A stretch of 43,988 nucleotides of DNA. Source: Akkermansia muciniphila. GTDB lineage: Bacteria; Verrucomicrobiota; Verrucomicrobiia; Verrucomicrobiales; Akkermansiaceae. Shown here one piece after another: positions 33,277-42,500 of the stretch. How positions within the stretch are numbered: position 1 is the first letter of the stretch; the number at the start of each line of letters is the position of its first letter. The stretch lies in NCBI GenBank assembly GCA_945890645.1, contig CAMDCV010000035.1, positions 1 through 43,988 on the forward strand. The letters run 5' to 3'. A program made the position numbers and the translations under genes. Under the pieces are notes generated by a model that saw only the letters and a program-made list of their open reading frames with translations, did no database searches and was not told the DNA's origin.

Positions 33277-33840
33277 ATGATGAAAACCATATTGCTTGCT
33301 TCGCTGCTGTGCGCTTCTTCGTTGGTTCACGCCCAAGGAAACAACAACAATACCAACAACGCTGCCGATAAAAAGCAGGAGGAGCTGGAAGCTCGGGTCA
33401 AGGAACTGGAGTCCCAAGGTCACAACCGTTTCTGGCAATGCAATATCAATGGGGGAGAACTGATGGTGGCAGTGGATCGCATCGGTTCCATTAGCAAAAC
33501 CCAGTTTCTCTTGGATGGTGGGTTGCTTTGCACGGAGGTCACGATCGATACCCTAGGCGGACAATCTTTGACCCGCATCTACCACGTCGTTCCGGCGACC
33601 GAAGCCGTAGCAGCGAATGCCGCAACAAAAATCGTCGATCGCGCCAAGGAATTGGTCGACAACAATGCCGCACGTGCGGGAACCAAACTGCACGAATTGG
33701 TGCAAAAATCTTACCCGACCACCACACACGCCCACACGGTGGAATTCCGCGTGATGCACTTGGAGGACTTGGAAGCGCTCTACTCAAGCTTGAAAGCTAC
33801 ATGGATTTCCGGCAAAGGCCGCAACTTCACGATCAAATGA
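33277..33840 (+). CDS. Small secreted protein of unknown function, Asn-rich N-terminus
   Basis: From the ATG at 33277 the protein is 187 aa (MMKTILLASLLCASSLVHAQ), a clear signal peptide cut after AHA/HAQ. An Asn/Asp-rich linker (GNNNNTNNAADKK), a short coiled coil (QEELEARVKELESQ) and a globular domain of about 140 residues follow, with no family I recognise. Two Cys residues (in FWQCNINGG and GLLCTEVT) could form a disulfide. The longer upstream frame is not signal-like. The stop overlaps the start of the metallo-beta-lactamase-fold gene as ATGA. Confidence 0.72.
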   Translation: MMKTILLASLLCASSLVHAQGNNNNTNNAADKKQEELEARVKELESQGHNRFWQCNINGGELMVAVDRIGSISKTQFLLDGGLLCTEVTIDTLGGQSLTRIYHVVPATEAVAANAATKIVDRAKELVDNNAARAGTKLHELVQKSYPTTTHAHTVEFRVMHLEDLEALYSSLKATWISGKGRNFTIK

Positions 33841-34643
33841 GTTCACAGGCTAAATCCTGCCGACTCGCCGATCCCGCTCCTCTCGAAGACGAATTGCCTT
33901 ACGTCTGGCGTAAAGCGATGCGCGGACATGCGCTGAATGTCGACGCACTAGCGCAACGATTCGGCGTGACTAGCGCCGCCATCGAGACTTTTCTCACTGG
34001 CTCTGAGAATGATTCGATGCTCGAATCCATCGCTGCGATTTTACAACTCAATGCCCCCGCTATCAGAGGACTCTCGCAATATCGGCCTCACGTGCCGCAC
34101 ATTCATGCAGTGACGCGCTTGCAATTGCCTTTCGAGGACGAAACGGTGAACGCTTGGTTAATCCGCGAGGAAGACCATACCTTGCTATTCGACACCGGAT
34201 TCGAACGCGATTCGGTGTTTCAGTTGATCCAACCTCTGGGCATTGCAGAAATGCAATTGTTCCTCACACACGATCATCGCGATCACGTCGGAGGCATTGC
34301 TAGTCTGCGGTCTGTCACAAAAAAACAGCACGCCATGTCCTACGGACAAGAACTGCGCCTGGGACCACTCCACATCCGCTGCATCGACCTTTCCGGGCAC
34401 TGCATTCCCACCTATGGCTACATCATCACAGGCTTGACGCGCACACTCTGCGTAGTCGGCGATGCTCTGTTTGCTGGTTCGATCGGTGGTTGTGCCGATG
34501 CTTTCACTTATCAAATGGCCTTGCGAAATTTGCAACATCACGTGATGACTTTGCCCGATGATACCATCTTGCTCCCCGGCCATGGCCCCGCCACGACGGT
34601 GGGTCAGGAAAAACGACACAATCCGTTCTTCGCTCAATTCTGA
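33837..34643 (+). CDS. Metallo-beta-lactamase-fold hydrolase with N-terminal helix-turn-helix-like region
   Basis: The protein is 268 aa from the ATG at 33837. The MBL metal motif H145-x-H147-x-D149-H150 (LTHDHRDHVGG) is complete, with H188, D209 and the final H249 in LLPGHGPATT. It is closest in look to glyoxalase-II-like hydrolases. Residues 30-80 (HALNVDALAQRFGVTSAAIE) resemble a helix-turn-helix or XRE-like fold, uncommon in this family. It is cytoplasmic, yet its start overlaps the end of a secreted protein gene. The substrate is unknown. Confidence 0.85.
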   Translation: MSSQAKSCRLADPAPLEDELPYVWRKAMRGHALNVDALAQRFGVTSAAIETFLTGSENDSMLESIAAILQLNAPAIRGLSQYRPHVPHIHAVTRLQLPFEDETVNAWLIREEDHTLLFDTGFERDSVFQLIQPLGIAEMQLFLTHDHRDHVGGIASLRSVTKKQHAMSYGQELRLGPLHIRCIDLSGHCIPTYGYIITGLTRTLCVVGDALFAGSIGGCADAFTYQMALRNLQHHVMTLPDDTILLPGHGPATTVGQEKRHNPFFAQF

Positions 34644-34648
34644 GACAT

Positions 34649-35569
34649 TCACAACGAATGCCCACACGCATGGCGAATGCGTGCGATGAGCTTTTCCCAA
34701 TGTGGCAGTGTGAGACCTGCCGCTTTCGCGCGGCCCAATGGCTCGGCCCAGATCGCATCGATCTCGACCTCTCGGCCCTCTTGCCAATCGATCAAACTGC
34801 TCGGTCGATAGGGGCCCATCGGACGCGTGCGGTCGATGTTCCAGTCGATCAAATTCGGATCCAATCCAAATCCACGCGCAGCGGCGGCGACGACGACTTC
34901 TTCCATCAACGCGCGGATCTCTGCGACGATCGCCGGATCCGCCAGCAGCGCATCAGTGGTTTTCCCTCCTTCGGCAATCGCCAGCCCATTGAACGGCACA
35001 TTCCAAATCAGTTTTTTCCACACGGTTTCCTCGACGTTGCTTTCGACCACGGTATCAACCTTGGCTGCCGCGAACATCGCCGCGAGAGCCGCCGCACGAC
35101 CCGGCACGCCAGCGGCAAATTCGCCAATCGCCATGCGTCCACCCGCGGAATGATGGATGAACCCGGAAGCGAGACGATTGATGCAAACAAAACACAGTGC
35201 CCCGAGCACGCGATCGGCACCTGTGATCGCGGCGATCGATTCACAATTGCCGAGCCCATTCTGCAAAGTCACCACCTGCGTGTTTTCATGCAGCAGCGGC
35301 GGCAATACCGACGCTAATAAATCATTGCTCGTCGCTTTCCAGGCGACGATCACCAGATCGACGGGACCGATTTCCGCCGCACTGCGAAACGCTTGCACCG
35401 GATGCAAATGGAAATCGCCATGCACACTGTGACAGCGCAGGCCTTCGGCGGTCATCGCATCGTAATCACTACGCAGCAAAAAACGCACGTCGTGCCCCGC
35501 CTCGGCGAGACGACCACCATAATACAAACCAATGGCACCGGAACCGACAATCGCGATGGAAGAAAACAT
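34649..35569 (-). CDS. 2-dehydropantoate 2-reductase-like (ketopantoate reductase family)
   Basis: The protein is 306 aa, the usual size. The N-terminal Rossmann fold has IAIVGSGAIGLYYGGRLAEAGHDV, then LVIVAWKATSN and VTLQNGLGN. The C-terminal catalytic region has EETVWKKLIWNVPFNGLAI (the Lys/Asn pair) and RPSSLIDWQEGREVEIDAIW. It would reduce ketopantoate with NADPH in pantothenate synthesis, though paralogues use other 2-keto acids, so panE is not assigned with certainty. It starts 14 bp after the stop of the deacetylase gene and ends convergent with the MBL gene. Confidence 0.88.
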   Translation of the reverse strand: MFSSIAIVGSGAIGLYYGGRLAEAGHDVRFLLRSDYDAMTAEGLRCHSVHGDFHLHPVQAFRSAAEIGPVDLVIVAWKATSNDLLASVLPPLLHENTQVVTLQNGLGNCESIAAITGADRVLGALCFVCINRLASGFIHHSAGGRMAIGEFAAGVPGRAAALAAMFAAAKVDTVVESNVEETVWKKLIWNVPFNGLAIAEGGKTTDALLADPAIVAEIRALMEEVVVAAAARGFGLDPNLIDWNIDRTRPMGPYRPSSLIDWQEGREVEIDAIWAEPLGRAKAAGLTLPHWEKLIARIRHACGHSL

Positions 35570-35583
35570 AATCGAAAAAGTAG

Positions 35584-36498
35584 TTAAATGCCGCAGTATT
35601 CAGTCGCCAACTTCTTGGCCATGGCGACGGTATTTCGATGAATCTTCGCGGTGAATTCCGCCTGTCGGTTGTAGCCACCACCATACAGCACGGCGACAGG
35701 AATGCGATTGCGGATCATCGCTTTCAGAAGGACTTCATCGCGGCGTTGCAAGTCCTTGACCGAAAGCATCATCTGCCCGAAGCGGTCGTTGCGATGGTTG
35801 TCCGCACCAGCGATCCAGATCACGAGGTCGGGCGTAAAAACATCCAGCGCGGCAGCCAGCGTGCTGAAGAGTTGTTTCAAGTACATCTCGCCCTCGACGT
35901 AGCGCACGGTCTCCACATCCATGGTGCCGTTGTGCTTTTGCGTGGGATAATTTTTCCCGACGTGAATCGAGTAGGTGAAAACGCGTGGATCATCCTGCAA
36001 GATGGCGTTGGTGCCATTGCCTTGATGCGCATCAGTATCCACCACCATCACCCGGATCCCGGGCCGCCAATCCTGCAAATCGCGAATCGCCGCAGCGACA
36101 TCGTTAAACACGCAATAGCCTTCCCCGCGTTCGCGGAAGGCATGATGCGTGCCACCCGCGAGACACACCGCCACCCCTTCTTCCAAAGCCGCCCGACAGG
36201 TCAAACGCGTGGCTTCTACCTCCGTGGCACTGCGTGTGTAAAGCTGAGGCGTAACAGGAAGCCCGATGCGCATTTCCTCCTTGCGATCGACCGTGCAGCT
36301 ATAAATTTTCTGCAAGTAATCACGATCATGCACACGTTGCAATACATGCGAGTCAGCGATGCGCACCTCCACAATTTCCTCCGGCGTGATGATGCCGCCT
36401 TCGAGCAGCATATCCTTAGAGACTCGGAATTTATCCATCGGAAACGGATGGCCCGAGGGCAGAGTCAGTTCAAAATCTTCAGAGTAAAAGCAGCGCAT
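35584..36498 (-). CDS. Histone-deacetylase-superfamily (AcuC-like) amidohydrolase
   Basis: The protein is 304 aa from the ATG at 36498 (MRCFYSEDFELTLPSGHPFPM); upstream codons are not family-like. Active-site elements are the His pair H118-H119 (GGTHHAF), zinc ligands D156 and H158 (VVDTDAHQGNGT), D233 (AGADNH) and the transition-state Tyr276 (YGGGYNR). All are intact. Bacterial members deacetylate acetyl-CoA synthetase, acetylpolyamines or other amines. It is co-transcribed with the ketopantoate reductase-like gene; both are divergent from the TonB receptor gene. Confidence 0.93.
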   Translation of the reverse strand: MRCFYSEDFELTLPSGHPFPMDKFRVSKDMLLEGGIITPEEIVEVRIADSHVLQRVHDRDYLQKIYSCTVDRKEEMRIGLPVTPQLYTRSATEVEATRLTCRAALEEGVAVCLAGGTHHAFRERGEGYCVFNDVAAAIRDLQDWRPGIRVMVVDTDAHQGNGTNAILQDDPRVFTYSIHVGKNYPTQKHNGTMDVETVRYVEGEMYLKQLFSTLAAALDVFTPDLVIWIAGADNHRNDRFGQMMLSVKDLQRRDEVLLKAMIRNRIPVAVLYGGGYNRQAEFTAKIHRNTVAMAKKLATEYCGI

Positions 36499-36550
36499 CG
36501 TGACAACACAGCAAAGCACGGCAATGCCCGTGCGTAAAGTAAAGATGTGC

Positions 36551-36626
36551 TGGCCGCGCAATCGGCCATACGAGTAAACATGTCACTATTTTGTCTGTTG
36601 ATCACCCGTGCAATCATGCAATAGTG
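36551..36626. promoter_or_regulatory. Inverted repeats between the deacetylase and TonB-receptor genes
   Basis: Two inverted repeats lie here: TGGCC/GGCCA (36551-36555 and 36564-36568) and CACTATT/AATAGTG (36584-36590 and 36620-36626). The second ends 9 bp before the ATG of the receptor and encloses a TTGATC. It could fold in the mRNA leader or serve as an operator. Confidence 0.35.
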
Positions 36627-36635
36627 TCGGCGTTT

Positions 36636-38678
36636 ATGACGAAATTTCTCCGCTACGCTATGTGTTGGTTCGGTTCCTTGTGCCCTATCGTGTGGGCCGA
36701 AGAACCTCGCTCGCTCGATGAGTTGGTCGTCACGGGCAAAGCGGAAAATCTACTCAGCCAAGCAGCGACCTCATCGGAAGGAAATGCCGACTTCAAGGAA
36801 ATCGCCGAACGCCCGCTGAGCCGACGCAGTGAAATCTTGGAGATCGTACCTGGCCTGGTGACGACGCAACACGCGGGAGGTGGCAAGGCGACGCAATACT
36901 TTCTGCGGGGGTTCAATCTTGATCACGGCACGGATTTCGCGATCAGCATCGAGCACATGCCCATCAACATGCGAAGCCACGCGCACGGCCAAGGTTATGC
37001 CGATCTGAACGGGCTCTTGCCCGAATTAGTGCAAAGCATCGACTACACCAAAGGAGTGTACTCGGCGCGCAATGGTGATCTCTCCACAGCGGGAAGCGCC
37101 GATTTCCAATTATGGAATGAACTCCCTCGCGGCATTGCTACTTTTGAGCTAGGCGAGCACAATTACTATCGCGGCATGCTGGCCGACAGCTTTGCCGTGG
37201 GCAAGGGAACCTTAACGCTGGGCGGCGAATGGAATACCTATGATGGCCCCTGGGATCGCGAGGAAAATTTTGAACGTTGGAATGCATTTGCGCGCTGCTA
37301 TCAGGGGGATGAAGACAATCATTTTTCTGTGACTGCGATGGGCTATGGCGGTGAGTGGGACTCATCCGATCAAATTCCCCAACGCGCTGTCGAGAGCGGC
37401 TTGATCAGCCCCTTTGGCGCACTCGATGACACCACCGGCGGTGAAAGTCATCGCTACAGTTTGCAATTTGACATGCAGACGACCAACGGTTCGGAAGTGA
37501 CGAACTACAGTGCGTATGGCATCGCCTACGACCTCGACCTGTTCTCGAACTTTACCTATTTCTTGGACGATCCAGTTCGTGGAGATCAGTTTGAGCAAAA
37601 GGAAAATCGTATGATCTTCGGTGGTGAAGTGGTCCGCGAATGGCAAGACCGTCAGTTGTTTGGGCGCGAGGCTGAATTTGCGTTAGGGTTTCAAACACGG
37701 CATGACATCGTCGATGACATCGGACTTTATAAAACAGAGCGCCGTCAACGGCACGATACGGTGCGCGTGGATGACATCTATGAGGCGAGCTACGGAGTAT
37801 TTGCGGAAAACACCATACGCTGGAATTCGTGGTTTCGCACCGTGGCTGGCGTGCGTGGCGATGCCTTTTTCTTCGATGTCAGCAGCGACAATCGTGCGAA
37901 CAGCGGTGATGAATGGGACGGCATCGTCAGCCCGAAGATCAGTGCGATTTTCGGACCATGGAACGATACGGAATTGTACCTCAATTTCGGCACTGGATTT
38001 CACAGCAATGACGCGCGCGGTGTGAACAACACTATTGATCCAGTGACAGGAGATCCGTTAGATGCGGTGGACCCGTTGGTGCGGACGATCGGTGGCGAAG
38101 TGGGAGTGCGCTCTCAGTTGTTGCCTGGTCTCACCTCTACGCTGAGTTTATGGTGGCTCGATAGCGATAGCGAGCTCGTGTATGTCGGCGATGCCGGCAC
38201 AAACGAGGCAGGTCCTGCTTCGCGGAGATTTGGCATGGAGTGGTCGAACTACTGGCGTCCTAACGATTGGCTGGCGATTGATGGAGAACTAGCGCTCACC
38301 CATGCACGCTTTCGCAATGAGGGTAATGCTGATCACATACCCAATAGCATTCCTGTGATGTTCAGTGGCGGAATTGCGTTAGGCCGCGAGGAAGGCTTTT
38401 TCGGCAGCCTGCGCGCAAGAGCTTTTCTTGCCCGTCCACTGGAAGAAACGGGCGACATCGAGGGCAAGGATACACTCTCCGTGAATGCGCAGATTGGATA
38501 TCGCACGAAGGAATGGGAAGTCGCTTTGGAATGTCTGAATCTACTGGATCGCGACGACAACGACATTGAATACTATTACACTTCCCAACTTTCGACTGAG
38601 TTGTCGGCGATGGATGACGTGCATTTCCACCCCGCGGAACCTCGCATGGTGCGATTGAAAGTGTCGTATTTCTTTTGA
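36636..38678 (+). CDS. TonB-dependent outer-membrane receptor
   Basis: The protein is 680 aa from the ATG at 36636 (MTKFLRYAMCWFGSLCPIVWA, signal peptide). A short TonB box-like region with LDELVVTGKAEN is followed by the plug domain (about 50-160; SEILEIVPGLVTTQHAGGGKATQYFLRGFNLDHG and LVQSIDYTKGVYSARNGD). A 22-stranded-barrel-like C-terminal part ends in the aromatic VRLKVSYFF. The plug wording MPINMRSHAHGQGYADLN is that of a widespread subfamily of unknown ligand. It imports a large or metal-chelated solute using TonB energy. No transporter for the inner membrane is adjacent. Confidence 0.92.
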   Translation: MTKFLRYAMCWFGSLCPIVWAEEPRSLDELVVTGKAENLLSQAATSSEGNADFKEIAERPLSRRSEILEIVPGLVTTQHAGGGKATQYFLRGFNLDHGTDFAISIEHMPINMRSHAHGQGYADLNGLLPELVQSIDYTKGVYSARNGDLSTAGSADFQLWNELPRGIATFELGEHNYYRGMLADSFAVGKGTLTLGGEWNTYDGPWDREENFERWNAFARCYQGDEDNHFSVTAMGYGGEWDSSDQIPQRAVESGLISPFGALDDTTGGESHRYSLQFDMQTTNGSEVTNYSAYGIAYDLDLFSNFTYFLDDPVRGDQFEQKENRMIFGGEVVREWQDRQLFGREAEFALGFQTRHDIVDDIGLYKTERRQRHDTVRVDDIYEASYGVFAENTIRWNSWFRTVAGVRGDAFFFDVSSDNRANSGDEWDGIVSPKISAIFGPWNDTELYLNFGTGFHSNDARGVNNTIDPVTGDPLDAVDPLVRTIGGEVGVRSQLLPGLTSTLSLWWLDSDSELVYVGDAGTNEAGPASRRFGMEWSNYWRPNDWLAIDGELALTHARFRNEGNADHIPNSIPVMFSGGIALGREEGFFGSLRARAFLARPLEETGDIEGKDTLSVNAQIGYRTKEWEVALECLNLLDRDDNDIEYYYTSQLSTELSAMDDVHFHPAEPRMVRLKVSYFF

Positions 38679-38690
38679 GTTGCAGGCGCG

Positions 38691-39449
38691 TTAGCGGCGA
38701 TGCGTAACTTTCCACAAGATGAGGCCGTGAGCTGGTGCGACCATGCCGCTGGGGTATTGCGCCGGATCGCAAAGCATGGAGGGGATCTGGGCGGGGGTGA
38801 TTTTCCCCTCGCCTACCTGCACCAGCGTGCCGACGATGCGACGACACATTTTGTAAAGAAATCCCTCGCCGGTCAGTTGCACGGTGATGAGGGAGCTGCG
38901 TCGTGTGATGCGGCACTCATACAGCGTGCGGGATGAGTCGAGCAGCTTGCCTTGACGCTTCGCCGTGAACGCGCGGAAGTCGTGACGACCGATCAAAAAA
39001 GCCGCGGCCTCGCGCATGGCATGGATGTCGAGTGGTTTCGGAACATGCCACGCTTGTTGTCGGAGCAAGGGCGGCATCACGGCATCGTTGCACAATTGAT
39101 AGCGGTATTCTTTCTTTACGGCATCGAAGCGCGCGTGGAAATTTTCTTTCGCTCGCGAGGCACGCATGATGCGAATTTCCGGTGGCAGCTGGGAATTGAG
39201 AGCGAGCTGCAACTGCGTGCCGCTCATGACCGTGCCTTCTTGGGAGAGAGAAAAATGCGCGACCAAGCCCACGGCATGCACCCCGGCATCCGTGCGACTA
39301 GAACTTACGATTTGTGGCACAATGCCGAATAGATTTTCACAGGCCTTCTCGATTTCATGGCGTATGCCACGTCCTGCTCGTCGGGCTTGCCAGCCTTCGT
39401 AGTCGGTGCCGTCGTAGGCGATGGTGAGCTTATATTTTTGGAGCGGCAC
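38691..39449 (-). CDS. truA: tRNA pseudouridine(38-40) synthase
   Basis: The protein is 252 aa from a GTG at 39449. LTIAYDGTDYEGWQARR opens it; the catalytic Asp is in SSRTDAGVHAVG; DFRAFTAKR and FLYKMCRRIVGTLVQVGEGKI are typical of TruA. It converts U38-U40 in the anticodon stem-loop of many tRNAs. Its 3' end faces that of the TonB receptor, with 12 bp between and no visible terminator. Confidence 0.96.
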   Translation of the reverse strand: MPLQKYKLTIAYDGTDYEGWQARRAGRGIRHEIEKACENLFGIVPQIVSSSRTDAGVHAVGLVAHFSLSQEGTVMSGTQLQLALNSQLPPEIRIMRASRAKENFHARFDAVKKEYRYQLCNDAVMPPLLRQQAWHVPKPLDIHAMREAAAFLIGRHDFRAFTAKRQGKLLDSSRTLYECRITRRSSLITVQLTGEGFLYKMCRRIVGTLVQVGEGKITPAQIPSMLCDPAQYPSGMVAPAHGLILWKVTHRR

Positions 39450-39455
39450 GAGCGG

Positions 39456-39461
39456 ATTGTA
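39456..39461 (-). promoter_or_regulatory. -10 box of truA, predicts a leaderless mRNA
   Basis: TACAAT on the minus strand lies 6 nt before the GTG start of truA. A weak -35 (TTTCAA) lies 16 bp upstream, next to the tail of the preceding terminator. Confidence 0.45.
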
Positions 39462-39481
39462 GGGGAAAATGGAGCTGTTGA

Positions 39482-39518
39482 AAAAGAAAAACCCCGCTCA
39501 GGTTGTCCGAGCGGGGTT
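39482..39518 (-). terminator. Rho-independent terminator of the 1383-residue gene
   Basis: The 10-bp perfect stem AACCCCGCTC/GAGCGGGGTT (39490-39499 and 39509-39518) has a 9-nt loop. In the minus direction it is followed by TTTCTTTTT. It lies 31 bp after the stop of the large gene and before truA. Confidence 0.92.
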
Positions 39519-39548
39519 CTGTGTTAGGCGCGAATCGCGCTCAGTGGA

Positions 39549-42500
39549 TTACTGAGGAAGCACGAGGCGATAGAATTCCTTGTCTTCGATTTTCGGGAAT
39601 GTGGTGTCGAGATTGCCCGCAGGTGACCAGTCGTTCGCTTCAAGAGTGGTGGACTTCTGAATCGGCAGACTGAGTGTTACGTTGGCACCTTGGGCTTGGA
39701 CGAGCATGTTGCCAGTGCCGCGCAGTTCTTGTATCGAACTGGCAGTGTAGAGGCTATAGAGGCCGGGGCTGGAGGTGACGTCAGTGCGACCGGCGGTGCG
39801 AATGCCTGCGAGTGCGGCATTGACTTGGGTCGAAGTGTTAGCGACATCGGGATCAAGTCCGAGCGATCCAACTTCTAAGACGTTGCTAAAGCCGTCTGCA
39901 TCGCTGTCGGTGGTTCCTTGGAGGATGCGGCGGTCGAGGCCGACTACGGAATCGGCACTGCTAAAGGCAGTAACGTTGTAGAAGGCACGCATGTATTCAG
40001 CAAAGGCATCCTGTTCAGTACCTGCGCCACTCATGCCACCGAGCACGCTAACAGCTTGGGTGTAGTTGTTGGCAGTGCCATCGGTGGTAAGGTCCACGCG
40101 ATTGGACGAGGCATTGGTGCGGATCGCCCATGGATACGGGTAGCTATCACCACCAAAGTCCGAACCAGCGGGGGAGGAATTGGCGAGGAAGTTCAGAGTG
40201 ACCAAACGAATCTGGCGAGTCGGATTGAGGACGATGCCGTTCGAAACAAGCACCTCGGTCGGGTTGCCATTGTCATCGACGAGTGCCGCGTAGCGTACGC
40301 GAGTGCCACCGGTAGTCGCACTGATCTGCACTGGGGAGCCTCCGGAGGTATAACCGATGGCTGTCTCGGCAAGATCTGCCACGACCATGATTCCGCCAAG
40401 TTGGCAGAACTGTCCCGGGGTGGACTTATCGGCACCAGTGCCATTGCTGCCTTGAACGCCGTGCTCTAACAGAACTTTGAGCTGCGCCGCCGTGACGGTG
40501 AGCAGGGTGAGGTTGTTGTTAAACTTGAGCGAGTCTTCTAGGTCTAGCTGTGAAATGTCACCAGCGGCCTTGGAGGCAGAAGGATTCGCAGCAGTAGGGC
40601 TAGGAACACCGAGGGCGCTCACGGAGCCGATCGAGTTGCGGATGCCACCACCGTTTTTGATGGAAACTTCTACAGTGGAATCGATTTGCTGCGCATACCA
40701 GAGGTTGGCATCGGCCGAGAGGTTACCGAAGTTGGTTTCCTGTTGGCGGACGTTAGTGCGACGGCCTTCGAGATAAACCGAGGACTTGCCGAGGATCAGA
40801 CTGTCTTTGGCGATGATGACGGCATTGACTGCATCGGTCACGGCTTTGACTGTGCCACCGCGAGTACCGACTGCATAAGGATCTTCGACACCCCATTCGG
40901 CGGCAACGTTCGTGGCATTGACGGTGATGTTGTTGCTATCCGTGTCGACGGCGGTGATGTGGCCAGCCGCATTGAAGTCCACCACGAGACGTCCGAGGTA
41001 TTGATACTGACCTTCTCCGCTAACGACGGCGACGGTGCGTCCATCGAGGTCAGTGGCAGTGAAAGGATAATTTTCCGAGATGCTATCGCCCGGCTGCAAG
41101 ATGGTACCTGGCTTTGCCATGATGGTGCCGGAACCGCCAGCAACGATGATGTCAACATGACGCAGCTTGGTGGCGAGCAGTTTTTCGTTGTCGATCTGCT
41201 GAAGCTGTGTGGCCATGACGATCTTGTTGCAACCAGCGGCGACGAGAGCATCGATGGTCGGCTGCAAGTGAGCGGCGAGGGCATCGATATCGTAGGTGCG
41301 GGGGGAAACAACGAAGGCACCGGTCGGGCCGGTAACGGTGACGAGACCGGGCGACGAGATGCTCGCGAGGTCGGGTGGTGTTACGCCGAGAACGCCAATT
41401 TTTTCACCACCGCGCTCGATGATGGCGGACTTAGCAAGTTTCGCGTTGGTAGGCGAGGTGCTCAGGCCAGGGTAGTTTTCCCAGGGGTTCGGCGCGAAGG
41501 CTCCTACGTTGCGGACGGCACTGGTGTAGCGAGCATTCAGCGTGGTGTCGCCGCTGAAATTGAGGTTCGCGCTGAGGAACGGAAAGGCCGCTCCGTAGTG
41601 ACGCATGGTCGTCCTCGAGGATTGCGGCAGCGGCAGTACGATGTTCGCAAACTCGCTAGTACCGAGGTCGAACTCATGGTTGCCGATGCAAGTGGCATCG
41701 AAGCCGATGGAGTTCATGATAGCGATGTCGGGACGACCGGGGTTCTCGCGTAGGTCCACAGTGGCGGCATTGAAGCCAAAAACATAGCCAAGAGCAGTTC
41801 TGAGTGAAGTCTTAAGAGGAAGACCGGCATCATTACCTGCTGATAGGAAAGCACCGGGAATGAAGCAATCGCCAGCTCCGATGGTGATGGAGGCATTGTT
41901 TTCTGGTGCGTCTTCGAGTTTATCCACAAGAGCGGCAAACTGCGGAGCAGTAACGATGGAGGAGGTGTCTGCTTCCATGTCCGAGGCGTGCAGGACTTGC
42001 AAGCGGAAGGTCGAAGGGCTGATTTCATAAACACCTACGCCGCCAGCGACTCCGTCTTCGGGGATGCCCTCGTAACCGACGATCGCGATCGTGGTGCCGG
42101 TCGGGCTGTTTGTGGCATCGACGATGGTCACTGTCTCAGGTGAGATGAGGCCTTTATCGCTGTCATTGATGTAGCGCAGCACTTGGGGAGAAGCGGGGTT
42201 GGTGATGTCGACGACGATCACACCATTCTGACGTTCCATACCTGCGACTGCAATGACGGTACCGTCCGTGAGAGTGGTAACGGCAACAGCTTCTGGCTCG
42301 GGGCCTTTGTCATCGGAGCGGGCATCGAAGGTGTTCTTGAGTCCGCCGTCGTTCGAGTTGTGGCGTTGCGGATCGCGGTTGAAGAGTTCTTCTTCGAGCG
42401 GCAGGTGGGAAACAAAGCTCAGCGAGTTGTCGGCTTCTTTTTTCCACAGCGAAAGACCGCGTGAGCCCATACTGACAATTTTATTGATGTCAGAAGCGGG

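Noticed and set aside
34658-35317. 219-codon plus-strand frame opposite the ketopantoate reductase-like gene
   Set aside because: No recognisable domain, and the opposite strand has an unmistakable Rossmann fold.
35638-36537. 299-codon plus-strand frame opposite the HDAC-like gene
   Set aside because: The minus strand holds all zinc ligands and the catalytic Tyr of the HDAC family; the plus frame is His/Arg-rich and without family features.
40686-41753. 355-codon plus-strand frame inside the large secreted protein gene
   Set aside because: Shadow frame of the phosphoesterase domain; Gly/Asp-rich composition is the complement of the real gene.
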